A DNA stretch of 54,980 nucleotides from contig CAJUSR010000025.1 of assembly GCA_910588855.1 (NCBI GenBank), positions 1 to 54,980 on the forward strand, in the 5' to 3' direction. The first letter of the stretch is position 1, and every line of letters starts with the position of its first letter. Positions 41,722 to 50,939 of this stretch are shown in pieces. Source of the stretch: an uncultured Kineothrix sp. GTDB taxonomy: Bacteria; Bacillota; Clostridia; Lachnospirales; Lachnospiraceae. The translations under genes were made by a program, and so were the position numbers. The notes under the pieces are model-generated. The model was given only the letters and a program-made list of their open reading frames with translations, did no database searches and was not told the DNA's origin.

Positions 41722-41890
41722 ATTCGGGTGTCAAAAGGTCTTCCCGGCAGTGCCGCTTGGCACCCGAATCCATATCGGAAAAATCTCCGAATTTTCCATA
41801 TGGTAAAAAGCAATTATCGCACTGCGGCGGAGGGGAGCATGTTGCTGCCGCGACCCGCCGCAGGCGGAGAATCTTGCAAGCAGGCATATT
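41722..41890 (+). repeat. Shortened palindromic repeat joined to hairpin/terminator repeat copy B
   Basis: ATTCGGGTGTCAAAAGGTC and following bases (41722-41757) equal the left arm of the 7280 element and join directly to its outer right end (CACCCGAATC, 41761-41770). The GC-rich hairpin repeat follows at about 41810-41880 with a decayed terminator stem. The order matches 7280-7730, so the two repeats travel together. Bases 41891-42074 show nothing supported. Confidence 0.75.
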
Positions 41891-42074
41891 TTTATTGGGA
41901 TATGCTGTTTGTCAGTTTGTCTCCAATGAGCCGAAAGCAGGTGCAAATGATATTATTGCAGACAAAAAAGTTCCATGTCAATTTTTCTTCTTGGAATGTG
42001 TTCTTCAAAAAAGCCATAAAAAAGTTTTGCCCTAGTTGAAACTTTTTTGTATTTTCAGGTATCTAATAAGAAAG

Positions 42075-42104
42075 AGCTGACCTGTCGGCCAGCTTTTGTT
42101 TTCA
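42075..42104 (+). terminator. Intrinsic terminator
   Basis: AGCTGACC (42075-42082) and GGCCAGCT (42087-42094) form a stem with one mismatch, followed by TTTGTTTT. It separates the repeat region from the sigma operon. Confidence 0.6.
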
Positions 42105-42294
42105 AAAAATAAGAAAAAAATAAGAAACTTTTTTGCAGTATTTTAGAAGTGTATGGGATATTACTATTATAGAAAGCTACGCGAAAGCTTTTGGTTTAAA
42201 TGAGGATAATGAAAAAATTTGGAGATGAAGTAGCAGCTTGGCTATGTGCCGGTTGGCATATCATCAGGTTGGTACAAAATGAGAGACAGTACAT

Positions 42295-42861
42295 ATGGTG
42301 GAGAAAAAAGGCAGTGAGACAGAAGCATCCGTTTCCCGGGCTGTAGAGATGGAAGCACTGCAGCGGAAAATCAATACCTATAGCGAAATGTTGTACAGGA
42401 TTGCATTTCTACAGCTTAAGAACAATCAGGATGCGGAGGATGTGGTACAAGAAACGTTTTATCAATTTGTAAAAAGAAAGGTAGAGTTTGAAACGCCGGA
42501 GCATGAAAAAGCGTGGCTCATTAAAGTGACTTTAAACGGATGCAGGAAAGTATGGCGTTCCGCATGGTATAGGCATACGGAAGTGGTGTCGGATGGGAAA
42601 TTCCCGGAGGGCAAAGGCACGCCTGGCGACGGCATGGAGAACGCTGTTCTGGAAAAAGAAAGAAACCGGGAAATCATGGAAGCTGTCATGAAGCTGCCAA
42701 GAAAATACCGGGAAGTAATACATTTATTTTATTTTCAGCAATTGAGTATAAAGGAAATAAGCGCCATTACAGAGCGGAGGGAATCTACGGTAACATCTCA
42801 GCTTACAAGGGGCAGAGAGCTGCTTAAAAAAAATCTGAAGGAGGAGTATCGGTATGAATGA
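42295..42861 (+). CDS. ECF-type RNA polymerase sigma factor
   Basis: A 188-aa ECF sigma factor. Region 2 is at about residues 25-90 (LYRIAFLQLKNNQDAEDVVQETFYQFVK). Region 4 is at about 125-180 (MKLPRKYREVIHLFYFQQLSIKEISAITERRESTVTSQLTRGRELLKK). The ribosome binding site at ATG 42295 is weak; a start at ATG 42349 would trim 18 poorly conserved residues. It overlaps the next gene by 8 nt, the usual arrangement with an anti-sigma factor. Its regulon is unknown; the adjacent membrane protein suggests an envelope signal. Confidence 0.9.
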   Translation: MVEKKGSETEASVSRAVEMEALQRKINTYSEMLYRIAFLQLKNNQDAEDVVQETFYQFVKRKVEFETPEHEKAWLIKVTLNGCRKVWRSAWYRHTEVVSDGKFPEGKGTPGDGMENAVLEKERNREIMEAVMKLPRKYREVIHLFYFQQLSIKEISAITERRESTVTSQLTRGRELLKKNLKEEYRYE

Positions 42862-43837
42862 TTTTAAAGACTGTTATCAGACGGCAGTAAATGATATGGG
42901 CATGCCGGGTATGAAAGAATTACATATAGATGCTTCTTCCTGCATGGATGAGGGCAGACATAACCGGTGGGTAATCCGGCAGATGCGCAGGACGGTAACA
43001 ACGGCATTTTCTGCTGCATGTCTTGTATTCCTATGTGGCTTCGGAACGGTAAAAGCAGCAGAATATATCGGGAATGTCATCAAAGTAAATGAGTGGGGGT
43101 TTGAGTCCGCAGATGCAGCCACGATGGCGAGGAATAAGGCGGATAATACCGGATTATCTATTATTTCGGAAGAAGTGGAGCTGGCGGTGGATGCAGATGC
43201 CGAATCAGAAATATCCGGAGAGGGTGAGGTTGCTGCTGCCGGTTTGCAGAAATCTGTGGGCGGCGAAGAAGGAACAGAAGCGGATTCCCCTTTGGAAGGA
43301 GATGCGAAATACGGAGGGGAAGCGGCATTGCCGGAAGCCCATACATTAAACGATGAGGTGGAAGATGGGGGCGTTTCGCAAAAAAAAGAGGCGGAAGAAG
43401 AAATGGAAGGAATGCAGGTAAGCAATTATTCTTCGCTTGTGGAATTTGAAGAAAACGAAGATATTATCTTTCCTCAACCGTTAATAAGTGTAGGGGCAGA
43501 AAGCGTAAGTTTTACCGTATGCGGCGGATGGGCGATGGCCCGTTATGATACAGGAGGGAAAGTAGTTTGGGTAGAACGTACGGATTATGCCGGAACTTCA
43601 GGGCATGCATCTTCCAAAGTATTTCCGGGAGGCGTGTGCAATGAAAGGCAGTATACGACTAAGCAGGGATACACATATACATTGGTGGATTCCGTAAAAG
43701 AAGAAGGGGAACAGCTGCAGATTCATGGGGCTGTTACAGTAGGCTCTTATGAAGCTTACATTGATTTTATGGGTTATACGGAAGAGGAGGCAGTGCAAGT
43801 CATTGAAAGTATCAATCTGAGTGAATATGAACAATAG
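42854..43837 (+). CDS. Membrane anti-sigma-like protein with DUF4367-like domain
   Basis: A 327-aa single-pass protein. The cytoplasmic N-terminus (about 1-45) precedes one helix (TTAFSAACLVFLCGFGTVKA, about 49-68). An acidic low-complexity linker spans about 100-190. The extracellular C-terminus (about 210-327) resembles DUF4367 (CGGWAMARYDTGGKVVWVERTD, YTYTLVDSVKEEG, AYIDFMGYTEEEAVQVIESI). The AAGGAGGAG site and 8-nt overlap with the ECF gene support the partnership. It would hold the sigma factor inactive until the outer domain senses a ligand or stress. No classical zinc anti-sigma HxxxCxxC motif is visible. Confidence 0.78.
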   Translation: MNDFKDCYQTAVNDMGMPGMKELHIDASSCMDEGRHNRWVIRQMRRTVTTAFSAACLVFLCGFGTVKAAEYIGNVIKVNEWGFESADAATMARNKADNTGLSIISEEVELAVDADAESEISGEGEVAAAGLQKSVGGEEGTEADSPLEGDAKYGGEAALPEAHTLNDEVEDGGVSQKKEAEEEMEGMQVSNYSSLVEFEENEDIIFPQPLISVGAESVSFTVCGGWAMARYDTGGKVVWVERTDYAGTSGHASSKVFPGGVCNERQYTTKQGYTYTLVDSVKEEGEQLQIHGAVTVGSYEAYIDFMGYTEEEAVQVIESINLSEYEQ

Positions 43838-43869
43838 AAGGGTCAGGTTTTAGGAGAGGAGGAAACCGG

Positions 43870-44556
43870 ATGAAGAATGTATTAATTTACAATCAGAAAG
43901 AAGCGAATATGGAGGCGCTTAAGATTTTTCTGGCGCAGGAAGGGTACCAGGTTTTTGTGGTAAACCGATTGGAGGACGTGATTCAAAGGGTTGGGGCAAA
44001 AGACATCCATGTGGTAGTTATGGATATTGATTTCCCCAAGAATGACGGGATAGAGCGTTTAAAAGCAATCAGGAATGCGGATAGGATGCCGATTATTGTA
44101 TTGTCGGAAAATGACAGGGAACAAATGAAAATAGCGGCGCTTAACGCAGGAGCGGATGATTATGTAATGAACCCATTCCATCCGCTGGAGTTTATGGCGA
44201 GGGTGAACTGCCAGTTCAGAAGGTATACGCAGCTTGCTCGTATGAAGGAAAACATTGATAGGATTTACAGGGTGGATGACCTTGTGTTGGACGATATCAT
44301 CCGGAAGGTAACCGTAGCCGGAAAGGAAGTCAACTTAACGCCTATCGAGTACAAAATACTCCGGCTTCTGGTACAGGAAAAGGGAAGGGTTTTTTCCATT
44401 AACCAGATTTATGAATCCATATGGAATATGCAGGCTATCGGCGCGGATAATACGATTGCGGTACATATCAGGCATATACGGGAAAAAATCGAACAAAACC
44501 CAAAAGAGCCCCACTATTTGAAAGTGGTTTGGGGAACCGGCTATAAAGTAGGATAA
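43870..44556 (+). CDS. Atypical OmpR-type response regulator
   Basis: A 228-aa protein with a receiver and a winged-helix domain (LTPIEYKILRLLVQEKGRVFSINQIYESIW, VHIRHIREKIEQNP). The receiver retains Asp at about 52 (VVMDIDFPKNDG), but the acidic pair is replaced (VLIYNQKE, Asn8-Gln9) and the conserved Lys is Asn at about 101 (YVMNPF). It should not bind magnesium or switch normally, so it may act independently of phosphorylation. It follows the ECF/anti-sigma pair by 32 nt with no histidine kinase, and may be a regulatory part of that operon. Confidence 0.85.
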   Translation: MKNVLIYNQKEANMEALKIFLAQEGYQVFVVNRLEDVIQRVGAKDIHVVVMDIDFPKNDGIERLKAIRNADRMPIIVLSENDREQMKIAALNAGADDYVMNPFHPLEFMARVNCQFRRYTQLARMKENIDRIYRVDDLVLDDIIRKVTVAGKEVNLTPIEYKILRLLVQEKGRVFSINQIYESIWNMQAIGADNTIAVHIRHIREKIEQNPKEPHYLKVVWGTGYKVG

Positions 44557-44637
44557 GCCTTCCCGGAGGATGCGCGCTGCACGTATAAGGGAAAAGACTG
44601 CAAAAATAGTCCGGACGGCATGCGGGCATCAGGGTGA

Positions 44638-44710
44638 GTAGAGGGGGAGCCCCCCTTTACTCTATAGGCTTCGGGTGCCGGACGGACCTTTTGGCACCAG
44701 AATTTCTATA
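44638..44710. repeat. Terminator hairpin and short palindromic-repeat remnant
   Basis: GAGTAGAGGGGG and CCCCCCTTTACTC form a stem at about 44636-44663 that probably ends transcription from both sides. TTCGGGTGCCGGACGGACC with GGCACCAGAA (44669-44705) is a condensed copy of the arms of the 7280 element. Confidence 0.5.
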
Positions 44711-44718
44711 GGTAAAAA

Positions 44719-46617
44719 TTATGCGATTGTGTTGCCTGTGTAAAGCTGGTAATATTTCCCTTTCTGTTCAATGAGCTGTTCATGGGTGCCCCGTTCAATA
44801 ATCCGTCCCTGTTCCATAACCATGATGCAGTCAGCGTTGCGCACGGTAGAGAGACGATGGGCGATTACAAAGGATGTGCGTCCTTCCATCAAGGCATCCA
44901 TCCCCTGCTGCACTAAGGCTTCGGTGCGGGTGTCGATAGAGGAAGTGGCTTCATCAAGAATCAGGACCGGAGGATCCGCCACAGCAGCCCGTGCGATAGC
45001 AATTAACTGCCTTTGTCCCTGGCTTAAGTTGGAGCCGTCTCCGGTCAGCATCGTCTGGTATCCGTTTGGAAGGCGTTTGATAAAACTATGGGCGTTGGCA
45101 AGCCTTGCGGCTGCTATGCATTCATTATCCTTGGCGTCCAGCCTGCCATAGCGTATGTTGTCCATGACTGTGCCGGTAAATAAATGGGTATCTTGCAGCA
45201 CAATGCCAAGGCTGCGGCGTAAATCTGTTTTTTTGATTTTATTGATATTAATGCCGTCGTACCGGATTTTGCCGTCCTGGATATCGTAGAAACGGTTGAT
45301 TAGGTTGGTAATAGTTGTTTTGCCTGCACCGGTGCTTCCTACAAAAGCAATTTTTTGCCCGGGGGTAGCAAACATTTTAATGTCATGCAATACAATTTTT
45401 TTCTCATTGTAGCCAAAATCTACGCCATCAAAGATTACATCACCTTTTAACTTGACGTAAGAAGTAGTGCCTTCTGTCTGATGTGGGTGTTTCCAAGCCC
45501 ATAGGCATGTTTTTTCTGAGGTTTCCTGTAAGGAACCGTCTGCATTTTCTCTGGCATTGACAAGCTCTACGTAGCCGTTGTCCGTTTCGGGTTTTTCATC
45601 CAACATGGCGAACACCCGGTTTGCTCCGGCTAAGGCCATAACAATACTGTTGATTTGCTGGCTGAATTGGGTAACGGGCTGTGTGAAGCTTTTATTCAGG
45701 CTGAGGAACGCTATCAGCGTGCCCAATGTAAGCCCAATAAAGCCGTTTAAGGCGAGGATTGCCCCGGTAACCGCGCAAAGTACATAGCTGATATTCCCCA
45801 GATTGCCATTGATTGGCATCGTTATATTGGCGATTTTGTTGGCATTGTTTGCGCTTTCTCTCAGCTTTTGATTTAATTCCCGGAACTGCTCTATGCTTTT
45901 TTCCTCATGGCAGAATACTTTGACGACTTTCTGCCCTTCCATCATTTCCTCGATATAGCCATTGACTTTCCCCAAATCATTTTGCTGCTGCATAAAATAT
46001 TTGGCAGACAGGCGGCCCAGCCTGGAAGTGGTAAACAGCATGACGGCAACCATTAGAAGGGAAATGGCAGTTAGGGGGATATTCAGGGCAATCATGCTGA
46101 TAAGGGTGGATATAAGTGTAATGCCGGAGTTGACCAGTTGGGGAAAACTTTGCCCTATGAGCTGGCGCAGGGTATCCACATCATTCGTATAGACTGACAT
46201 GATATCGCCGTGCGCATGGGTGTCAAAGTATTGGATGGGCAGGGATTCCATATTGGAAAATAGCTCTATGCGGAGCTTTTTCATTGTTCCCTGACTAATA
46301 TTTACCATAATACGGTTGTAGCCGTATGCGCAGAGGATACCTGCCGATAGCACAGATGCCAAAGAAAGCAGGGCATTTGCCAGCGGAGTGTAGTCCGGGA
46401 TGGCAGACTGGGTCAAAGGAAGAATATAATCGTCGATGAGACGCTGCATGAATAAGGTAGCGCAAAGGGTGGTCAATACCGAAATTAGTATTCCGGCAAC
46501 AACGATGAGGCAGGAAAACTTATAATTTTTTAAAATATATACAAAAACCCGTTTCAGGGAACCCGGCTTTTGGGCGTATTTTATTTTGGCATTGGATTTA
46601 TTTGTTCTTTTTTCCAT
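44719..46617 (-). CDS. ABC exporter half-transporter (catalytic subunit)
   Basis: A 632-aa permease-ATPase fusion. About 330 residues of six-helix membrane domain are followed by a non-conserved insert (about 350-395) and the ATPase: Walker A GSTGAGKTT, Q-loop VLQDTHLF, signature LSQGQRQLIAIARA, Walker B VLILDEATSSID and switch His in IAHRLST. The catalytic Glu is intact. It lies 27 nt downstream of a second half-transporter, so the two form a heterodimeric exporter of the LmrCD/TM287-288 kind, exporting drugs, lipids or peptides. The operon is headed by a MarR regulator. Confidence 0.93.
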   Translation of the reverse strand: MEKRTNKSNAKIKYAQKPGSLKRVFVYILKNYKFSCLIVVAGILISVLTTLCATLFMQRLIDDYILPLTQSAIPDYTPLANALLSLASVLSAGILCAYGYNRIMVNISQGTMKKLRIELFSNMESLPIQYFDTHAHGDIMSVYTNDVDTLRQLIGQSFPQLVNSGITLISTLISMIALNIPLTAISLLMVAVMLFTTSRLGRLSAKYFMQQQNDLGKVNGYIEEMMEGQKVVKVFCHEEKSIEQFRELNQKLRESANNANKIANITMPINGNLGNISYVLCAVTGAILALNGFIGLTLGTLIAFLSLNKSFTQPVTQFSQQINSIVMALAGANRVFAMLDEKPETDNGYVELVNARENADGSLQETSEKTCLWAWKHPHQTEGTTSYVKLKGDVIFDGVDFGYNEKKIVLHDIKMFATPGQKIAFVGSTGAGKTTITNLINRFYDIQDGKIRYDGININKIKKTDLRRSLGIVLQDTHLFTGTVMDNIRYGRLDAKDNECIAAARLANAHSFIKRLPNGYQTMLTGDGSNLSQGQRQLIAIARAAVADPPVLILDEATSSIDTRTEALVQQGMDALMEGRTSFVIAHRLSTVRNADCIMVMEQGRIIERGTHEQLIEQKGKYYQLYTGNTIA

Positions 46618-46644
46618 ATGATTATTGCTCCTTTCCTTAGCGGT

Positions 46645-48381
46645 TTAATGGTCGAAATCGCCGCTTCCCTGCATTTGTGCGTCATAGATTTCCCGATAGA
46701 TAGCATTGGAGCGCAACAGGTGTTCATGGGTATCGAAACCGATTATCTGCCCATCGTCCAAAACAAGGATGCGGTCGGCGTCCTGTACGCTGCAGATGCG
46801 CTGGGAAATAATCAATTTGGTGGTACCCGGTATCTGGGTAGAAAAAGATTGGCGGATTTTGGCATCGGTTGCAGTATCGACAGCGCTGGTAGAATCGTCA
46901 AGGATTAAAACTTTTGGTTTTTTCAGCAAAGCACGGGCGATGCAAAGGCGCTGCTTTTGCCCACCGGAAACATTGCTGCCTCCCTGCTCAATCCAGGTAT
47001 GGTATTTATCGGGAAACTGTTCGATAAATTCATCCGCACATGCCTGCCGGCAGGCTTCCATGCATTCCTCTTCGGAAGCGTCTTCCTTGCCCCACCGGAG
47101 ATTATCCAAAATAGTGCCTGAAAACAATACATTTTTCTGCAGGACAACCGCCACTTGATTGCGGAGGCAATCCATATCATAGGAGCGTACGTCGAGGCCG
47201 CCTACGCAGACAGTTCCTTCCGTTGCGTCATATAAGCGGCTGATAAGGCTGATAAGGCTGGATTTGCCGCAGCCGGTGCCGCCGATAATGCCGATTGTTT
47301 CCCCGGCTTTTATGTGCAAATCAATATGGCGGAGCGTATCTTCCCCGCTGCCTTCCTGATAAGAAAAGCTGACTTGATAGAAGTCAATTCTTCCGTCAGG
47401 TACGGAAAGGACAGGGCAGTCAGGATTGGACAAATCAGCCGTTTCCTCCAACACTTCCGTGATTCTCTTTGCACTGGCAGCGCTTAAAGTAATCATAACG
47501 AAAATCATGGAAAGAATCATGAGCGACATCATCATGCTCATAATATAACTGAACAGGGAAGTCAGGTTGCCTGTGGTCAATGTTCCTTCGGTGATATAGC
47601 GGGCGCCGAACCAAGATAATGAAATAATGCAGCCGTAAATGGAAAGCATCATGACAGGGTTGTTGAAAGCTAAAATGGATTCGGCTTTGACAAACAGGCG
47701 GTAAAGGTTTTTGGCAGCTTTTGAAAATTTTTCTTTTTCATAATCTTCACGGACAAAAGCTTTCACCACCCGTATCCCGGAAACATTTTCCTGGACGCTG
47801 GCATTCAAGTCGTCATACCGGTTGAACACTTCGTCAAAGATAGGCATTGCTTTTTTCATAATGGTCAGTAGGATAACGGCCAAAAAGATTAAAACGGCAA
47901 GGAAAATCAAGCTTAGTTTGGCGTGGATGACAAAACACATAAATATGCTGCATAAAAGCATCAAGGGTGCCCGCACCGCAACCCGCAGAATCATTTGGTA
48001 TGCATTTTGGATATTTGTTACATCTGTGGTCATTCGTGTAATCAAGCCGGCGGTGCTGTATTTGTCAATGTTGGAAAAGGAAAAAGTCTGGATGTTGGCA
48101 AACATCCCTTCCCGTAGGTTACATGCAAAACCGGAAGAAGCGGATGCCGCGTAACGTCCGGCTTGAATGCCGAAAAATAGGCTTAGGAAAGCGAGCAAAA
48201 GCATAAGCGCTCCGTATTGGCAGACTTTTTGTATGTTTCCGGCACTAATGCCTTTGTCAATAATCAATGCGGTGACAAAAGGGATTAATATTTCCATCAG
48301 CACTTCCAGAGCTGAAAAAATTGGAGTTAAAATGGATTCTTTTTTATATGCTCCTATTTGCCGATAAAGTGTTTTTAACAT
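46645..48381 (-). CDS. ABC exporter half-transporter (degenerate site subunit)
   Basis: A 578-aa permease-ATPase. Six helices are followed by Walker A GGTGCGKSS, signature VSGGQKQRLCIARALL and Walker B VLILDDSTSAVD, where Asp replaces the catalytic Glu, and the switch residue is Gln (ISQRICS). This is the degenerate half expected of a heterodimeric exporter. ATG 48381 has AAAGG 9 nt upstream; the in-frame ATG at 48390 has none. Regulation by the upstream MarR protein is likely. Confidence 0.93.
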   Translation of the reverse strand: MLKTLYRQIGAYKKESILTPIFSALEVLMEILIPFVTALIIDKGISAGNIQKVCQYGALMLLLAFLSLFFGIQAGRYAASASSGFACNLREGMFANIQTFSFSNIDKYSTAGLITRMTTDVTNIQNAYQMILRVAVRAPLMLLCSIFMCFVIHAKLSLIFLAVLIFLAVILLTIMKKAMPIFDEVFNRYDDLNASVQENVSGIRVVKAFVREDYEKEKFSKAAKNLYRLFVKAESILAFNNPVMMLSIYGCIISLSWFGARYITEGTLTTGNLTSLFSYIMSMMMSLMILSMIFVMITLSAASAKRITEVLEETADLSNPDCPVLSVPDGRIDFYQVSFSYQEGSGEDTLRHIDLHIKAGETIGIIGGTGCGKSSLISLISRLYDATEGTVCVGGLDVRSYDMDCLRNQVAVVLQKNVLFSGTILDNLRWGKEDASEEECMEACRQACADEFIEQFPDKYHTWIEQGGSNVSGGQKQRLCIARALLKKPKVLILDDSTSAVDTATDAKIRQSFSTQIPGTTKLIISQRICSVQDADRILVLDDGQIIGFDTHEHLLRSNAIYREIYDAQMQGSGDFDH

Positions 48382-48517
48382 AAAAATCATCCTTTCTGTT
48401 TTGTATTCTATTCAATAGTACGCGATTGATTTGTGCAAACAAAAAATAATAGACTGCACCAGGACAAATAAAGGGAGACCGATGGGCGCATTGGGGATTG
48501 CCCGGAAAATGGGCAGT

Positions 48518-48949
48518 TTATGAATCCATCGTATCATAAACTTTTTGAAGCAAATCATGTAATTTGGCTTCTTCTTCCGGAGTGAGCCCGGAAAGCAGGT
48601 GACGTTCCGTTTCAACGAGGCATTCCCTGACATTTTCGCAAATGCAGATACCGGATTCGGTCAGTTGGATATGCTTAACCCTCTTATCTTCGGAATCGGA
48701 AAAATAAGAAACAAGTTTCTTTTTTTCCAGACGGGAGGCAATTCCGGCTGCTGTAGATTGGGCTACTCCAAAATACTTTTCAAGCTCTTTCAAGGTAGCG
48801 GCTCCATCCGGTATAAGATGCAGTGCCACCAGCATTTTGAATTGGGATACGGTGATGCCGTATGACTGTAATTTGCTGTTGCCTTGCTTTTCTATCATAT
48901 CATTGATGCGTTTCATCAATTCCCCACAGGAAAAATGTCTTTGGTTCAT
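48518..48949 (-). CDS. MarR family transcriptional regulator
   Basis: A 143-aa winged-helix regulator. YGITVSQFKMLVALHLIPDGAATLKELEKYFGVAQSTAAGIASRLEKKKLVSYF contains the recognition helix, followed by the wing SEDKRVKHIQLTESG. I start at ATG 48949 (GAGGTAAAA upstream) because the remaining 59 upstream residues of the frame have no family match. A consensus promoter with an inverted repeat lies about 150 nt upstream. It likely represses itself and the ABC exporter, released by a small-molecule ligand. Confidence 0.9.
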   Translation of the reverse strand: MNQRHFSCGELMKRINDMIEKQGNSKLQSYGITVSQFKMLVALHLIPDGAATLKELEKYFGVAQSTAAGIASRLEKKKLVSYFSDSEDKRVKHIQLTESGICICENVRECLVETERHLLSGLTPEEEAKLHDLLQKVYDTMDS

Positions 48950-49088
48950 TTTTACCTCATTTCTGCGCAGCTTTATAGTGCAGAGCCGATTTGTCTTTCC
49001 GGTTTGTGGATGCTGCGTGGACACAAACCGGGGATTGAAAACGATTGATTTACAACCTTTAGGTATTTCCTTGCTGTGTGCGTAAGTA

Positions 49089-49132
49089 ATCATATCAAAA
49101 TAATAGCATGCTGTCAATAGCATCATTTTGAT
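49089..49132 (-). promoter_or_regulatory. marR promoter with putative operator
   Basis: On the minus strand TTGACA (49117-49112), 17 nt and TATGAT (49094-49089) make a strong promoter. ATCAAAAT (49094-49101) and ATTTTGAT (49125-49132) form an inverted repeat bracketing it, with repeated ATAGCAT between, a plausible MarR operator. Confidence 0.6.
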
Positions 49133-49154
49133 AGTATGGAATTATATAAAAAGA

Positions 49155-49215
49155 TTAGGGTGTCAAAAGGTCTGTCAAGCGGCGCTGCCGGACAAACTTT
49201 TTGATACCCTATCAT
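49155..49215. repeat. Short copy of the palindromic repeat
   Basis: TTAGGGTGTCAAAAGGTCTG on the left and CAAACTTTTTGATACCCTA on the right form a hairpin with GCGGCGCTGCCGG in the middle. It is related to the arms of the 7280 element. Confidence 0.6.
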
Positions 49216-49227
49216 AAAAACAAAAAA

Positions 49228-49262
49228 CCCGGGCAGCTTGCCGTAATGGCATTGCCCGGGGT
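49228..49262 (-). terminator. Intrinsic terminator of chemotaxis receptor gene
   Basis: CCCGGGCA and TGCCCGGG arms with an inner GCTTGCCG/CATTG region form a stable hairpin. On the minus strand it ends in TTTTTTG just after the receptor gene. Confidence 0.85.
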
Positions 49263-49274
49263 GTATTGCATATC

Positions 49275-50939
49275 TTAAGGTTTTTTGGTGAGATGGAACA
49301 TATTCATCAGCTTTTTCAGCAGGATAGCTTGTGCGCTAAGCTGTTGGCTGGTAGCGGCGCTTTGTTCTGCAGTTGCTGAGTTGGTTTGAACCACTTCCGA
49401 AATCTGCATCACGCGGTTCTGGATTTGGGAAACGGAATCCGCCTGTATGCGGGAAGCGTCTGCAATCTGGCTGATGCTTTCCATAACCTCATTCGTACCG
49501 GATACGACGGACGAGAGCTGTTCGGCCGTTTGGGCGGCAATTCGGGTTCCCTGTTCCACGGCCCGAATGGAATGCTCAATTAATTCCGCAGTGGATTGGG
49601 AAGCTTCGGAACTCATGCCGGCAAGGCTGCGTACTTCTTCTGCAACAACAGCAAAACCTTTTCCATTCTCCCCCGCTCTCGCAGCTTCGACAGCGGCATT
49701 TAAGGCAAGGATATTGGTTTGGGAAGCGATGCTTTCAATGGTCTTAATTATTTTTTCAATTTCTTTGGAGCTGTTGTTGATTTCCTCCATAGCATGTATC
49801 ATTTCCTGCATATGCTGGTTGCTTTCCAGTACATGGGTATCCACATTGTTCATCGTCAGGCTGGCCTGTTTTGCATTTTCTGCTGTCTGCGATATTTGAA
49901 GGGAGATATCGCGAACAGTTTCCTGAAGTTCATCTACGGCGTTTGCCTGTTCCAAAGCTCCCTGGCTTAGTATCTGTGCGCCGTCGGAAACTTGTTCGGA
50001 ACCACTGGTTACAAGATTAGAACTTTCCGTAATCTGGTAAAGGGTGTTGTTTAATTTTTGTAGAATGTTGTCCAGAGAAGCACGGATAGCAGAAAAGTCG
50101 CCTATATAATGATGGGTAGGCTGTACTGTCAGGTTGCCTTCGGCAATAGCTGCCAAAATATTGGAAATTTCTTCTATGTAATCTTTTAAACGGTGAATTG
50201 TATTGTCAAAAATTTTTGCCAGATAGCCGATTTCATCGTTGGAGTGTATGCCTGCAGTCAGATCTTTAGAGATTCCTGCGCTTAAATTACCCTGTTCCAT
50301 ATACTGCGCCAACGCAGTCAGATTGGACAGCGGCCATGAAACGGCACGTTTTAGATAAAAAGAAACTAATATGATTCCTAAAATAATCAAAGCTGTGCCG
50401 GCAGCGGCAGATAAAAGTATTGTCAAATCAATTTGCTTAAGGGCTTCTATAGCTGAAATACCGGCAAAAATCAAACCGTTAACCTGACCGTTGGAATCTA
50501 CGGTAGGCATGTAGGAACAAAGATGTGGTGTGCCTAAAATGTCAGCCCTTCCTACATAATTGTTGCCCTGATCCAGTACAATGGCCGATATATCATCGGA
50601 AAGCTTTGTGCCGACAGCACGAACCCCGTCTTGTTGGACAGTGGTGTAAGCGCGTTCATTCCCATGGAAAATAGTAAATTCACAGCCAAGCTGCATTTTT
50701 AAATCATCCAAAAGCTGTGTTTTATCTTCCGGGCCAGAATCATTTTCCAACTCATAAGACAGCATTTTCGTTGCATTTACACATTGCTGCTGCAATAAAT
50801 TGATGGTAAGCCGATAGGACATGGCAATGCATATAGCAACTACGGCGATAATGCTGAGACCTTGCATCCATACTGCTAGATTGCCTACTTTGCGCCCAAT
50901 TCTTTTTGTAGTTTTTGCAAATTTTTTACCATTTTTCAT
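49275..50939 (-). CDS. Methyl-accepting chemotaxis protein
   Basis: A 554-aa receptor. Two helices (about 24-44 and 172-197) enclose a single-Cache-type extracellular sensor (QQQCVNATKMLSYELEN, ...LGTPHLCSYMPTVDSNGQVNGLIFAG). A HAMP domain follows (about 198-260), then a long coiled-coil signalling domain with the hairpin tip ETIASQTNILALNAAVEAARAGENGKGFAVVAEEVRSLA. It would pass ligand information to CheA/CheW. GAGGTG precedes ATG 50939. No other chemotaxis or flagellar genes are in the window. Confidence 0.94.
   Translation of the reverse strand: MKNGKKFAKTTKRIGRKVGNLAVWMQGLSIIAVVAICIAMSYRLTINLLQQQCVNATKMLSYELENDSGPEDKTQLLDDLKMQLGCEFTIFHGNERAYTTVQQDGVRAVGTKLSDDISAIVLDQGNNYVGRADILGTPHLCSYMPTVDSNGQVNGLIFAGISAIEALKQIDLTILLSAAAGTALIILGIILVSFYLKRAVSWPLSNLTALAQYMEQGNLSAGISKDLTAGIHSNDEIGYLAKIFDNTIHRLKDYIEEISNILAAIAEGNLTVQPTHHYIGDFSAIRASLDNILQKLNNTLYQITESSNLVTSGSEQVSDGAQILSQGALEQANAVDELQETVRDISLQISQTAENAKQASLTMNNVDTHVLESNQHMQEMIHAMEEINNSSKEIEKIIKTIESIASQTNILALNAAVEAARAGENGKGFAVVAEEVRSLAGMSSEASQSTAELIEHSIRAVEQGTRIAAQTAEQLSSVVSGTNEVMESISQIADASRIQADSVSQIQNRVMQISEVVQTNSATAEQSAATSQQLSAQAILLKKLMNMFHLTKKP

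Noticed and set aside
41728..42039. Open frame of about 100 codons starting in the repeat near 41.73 kb
   Set aside because: Its N-terminal two thirds are translated repeat sequence and the remainder has no family features or ribosome site.
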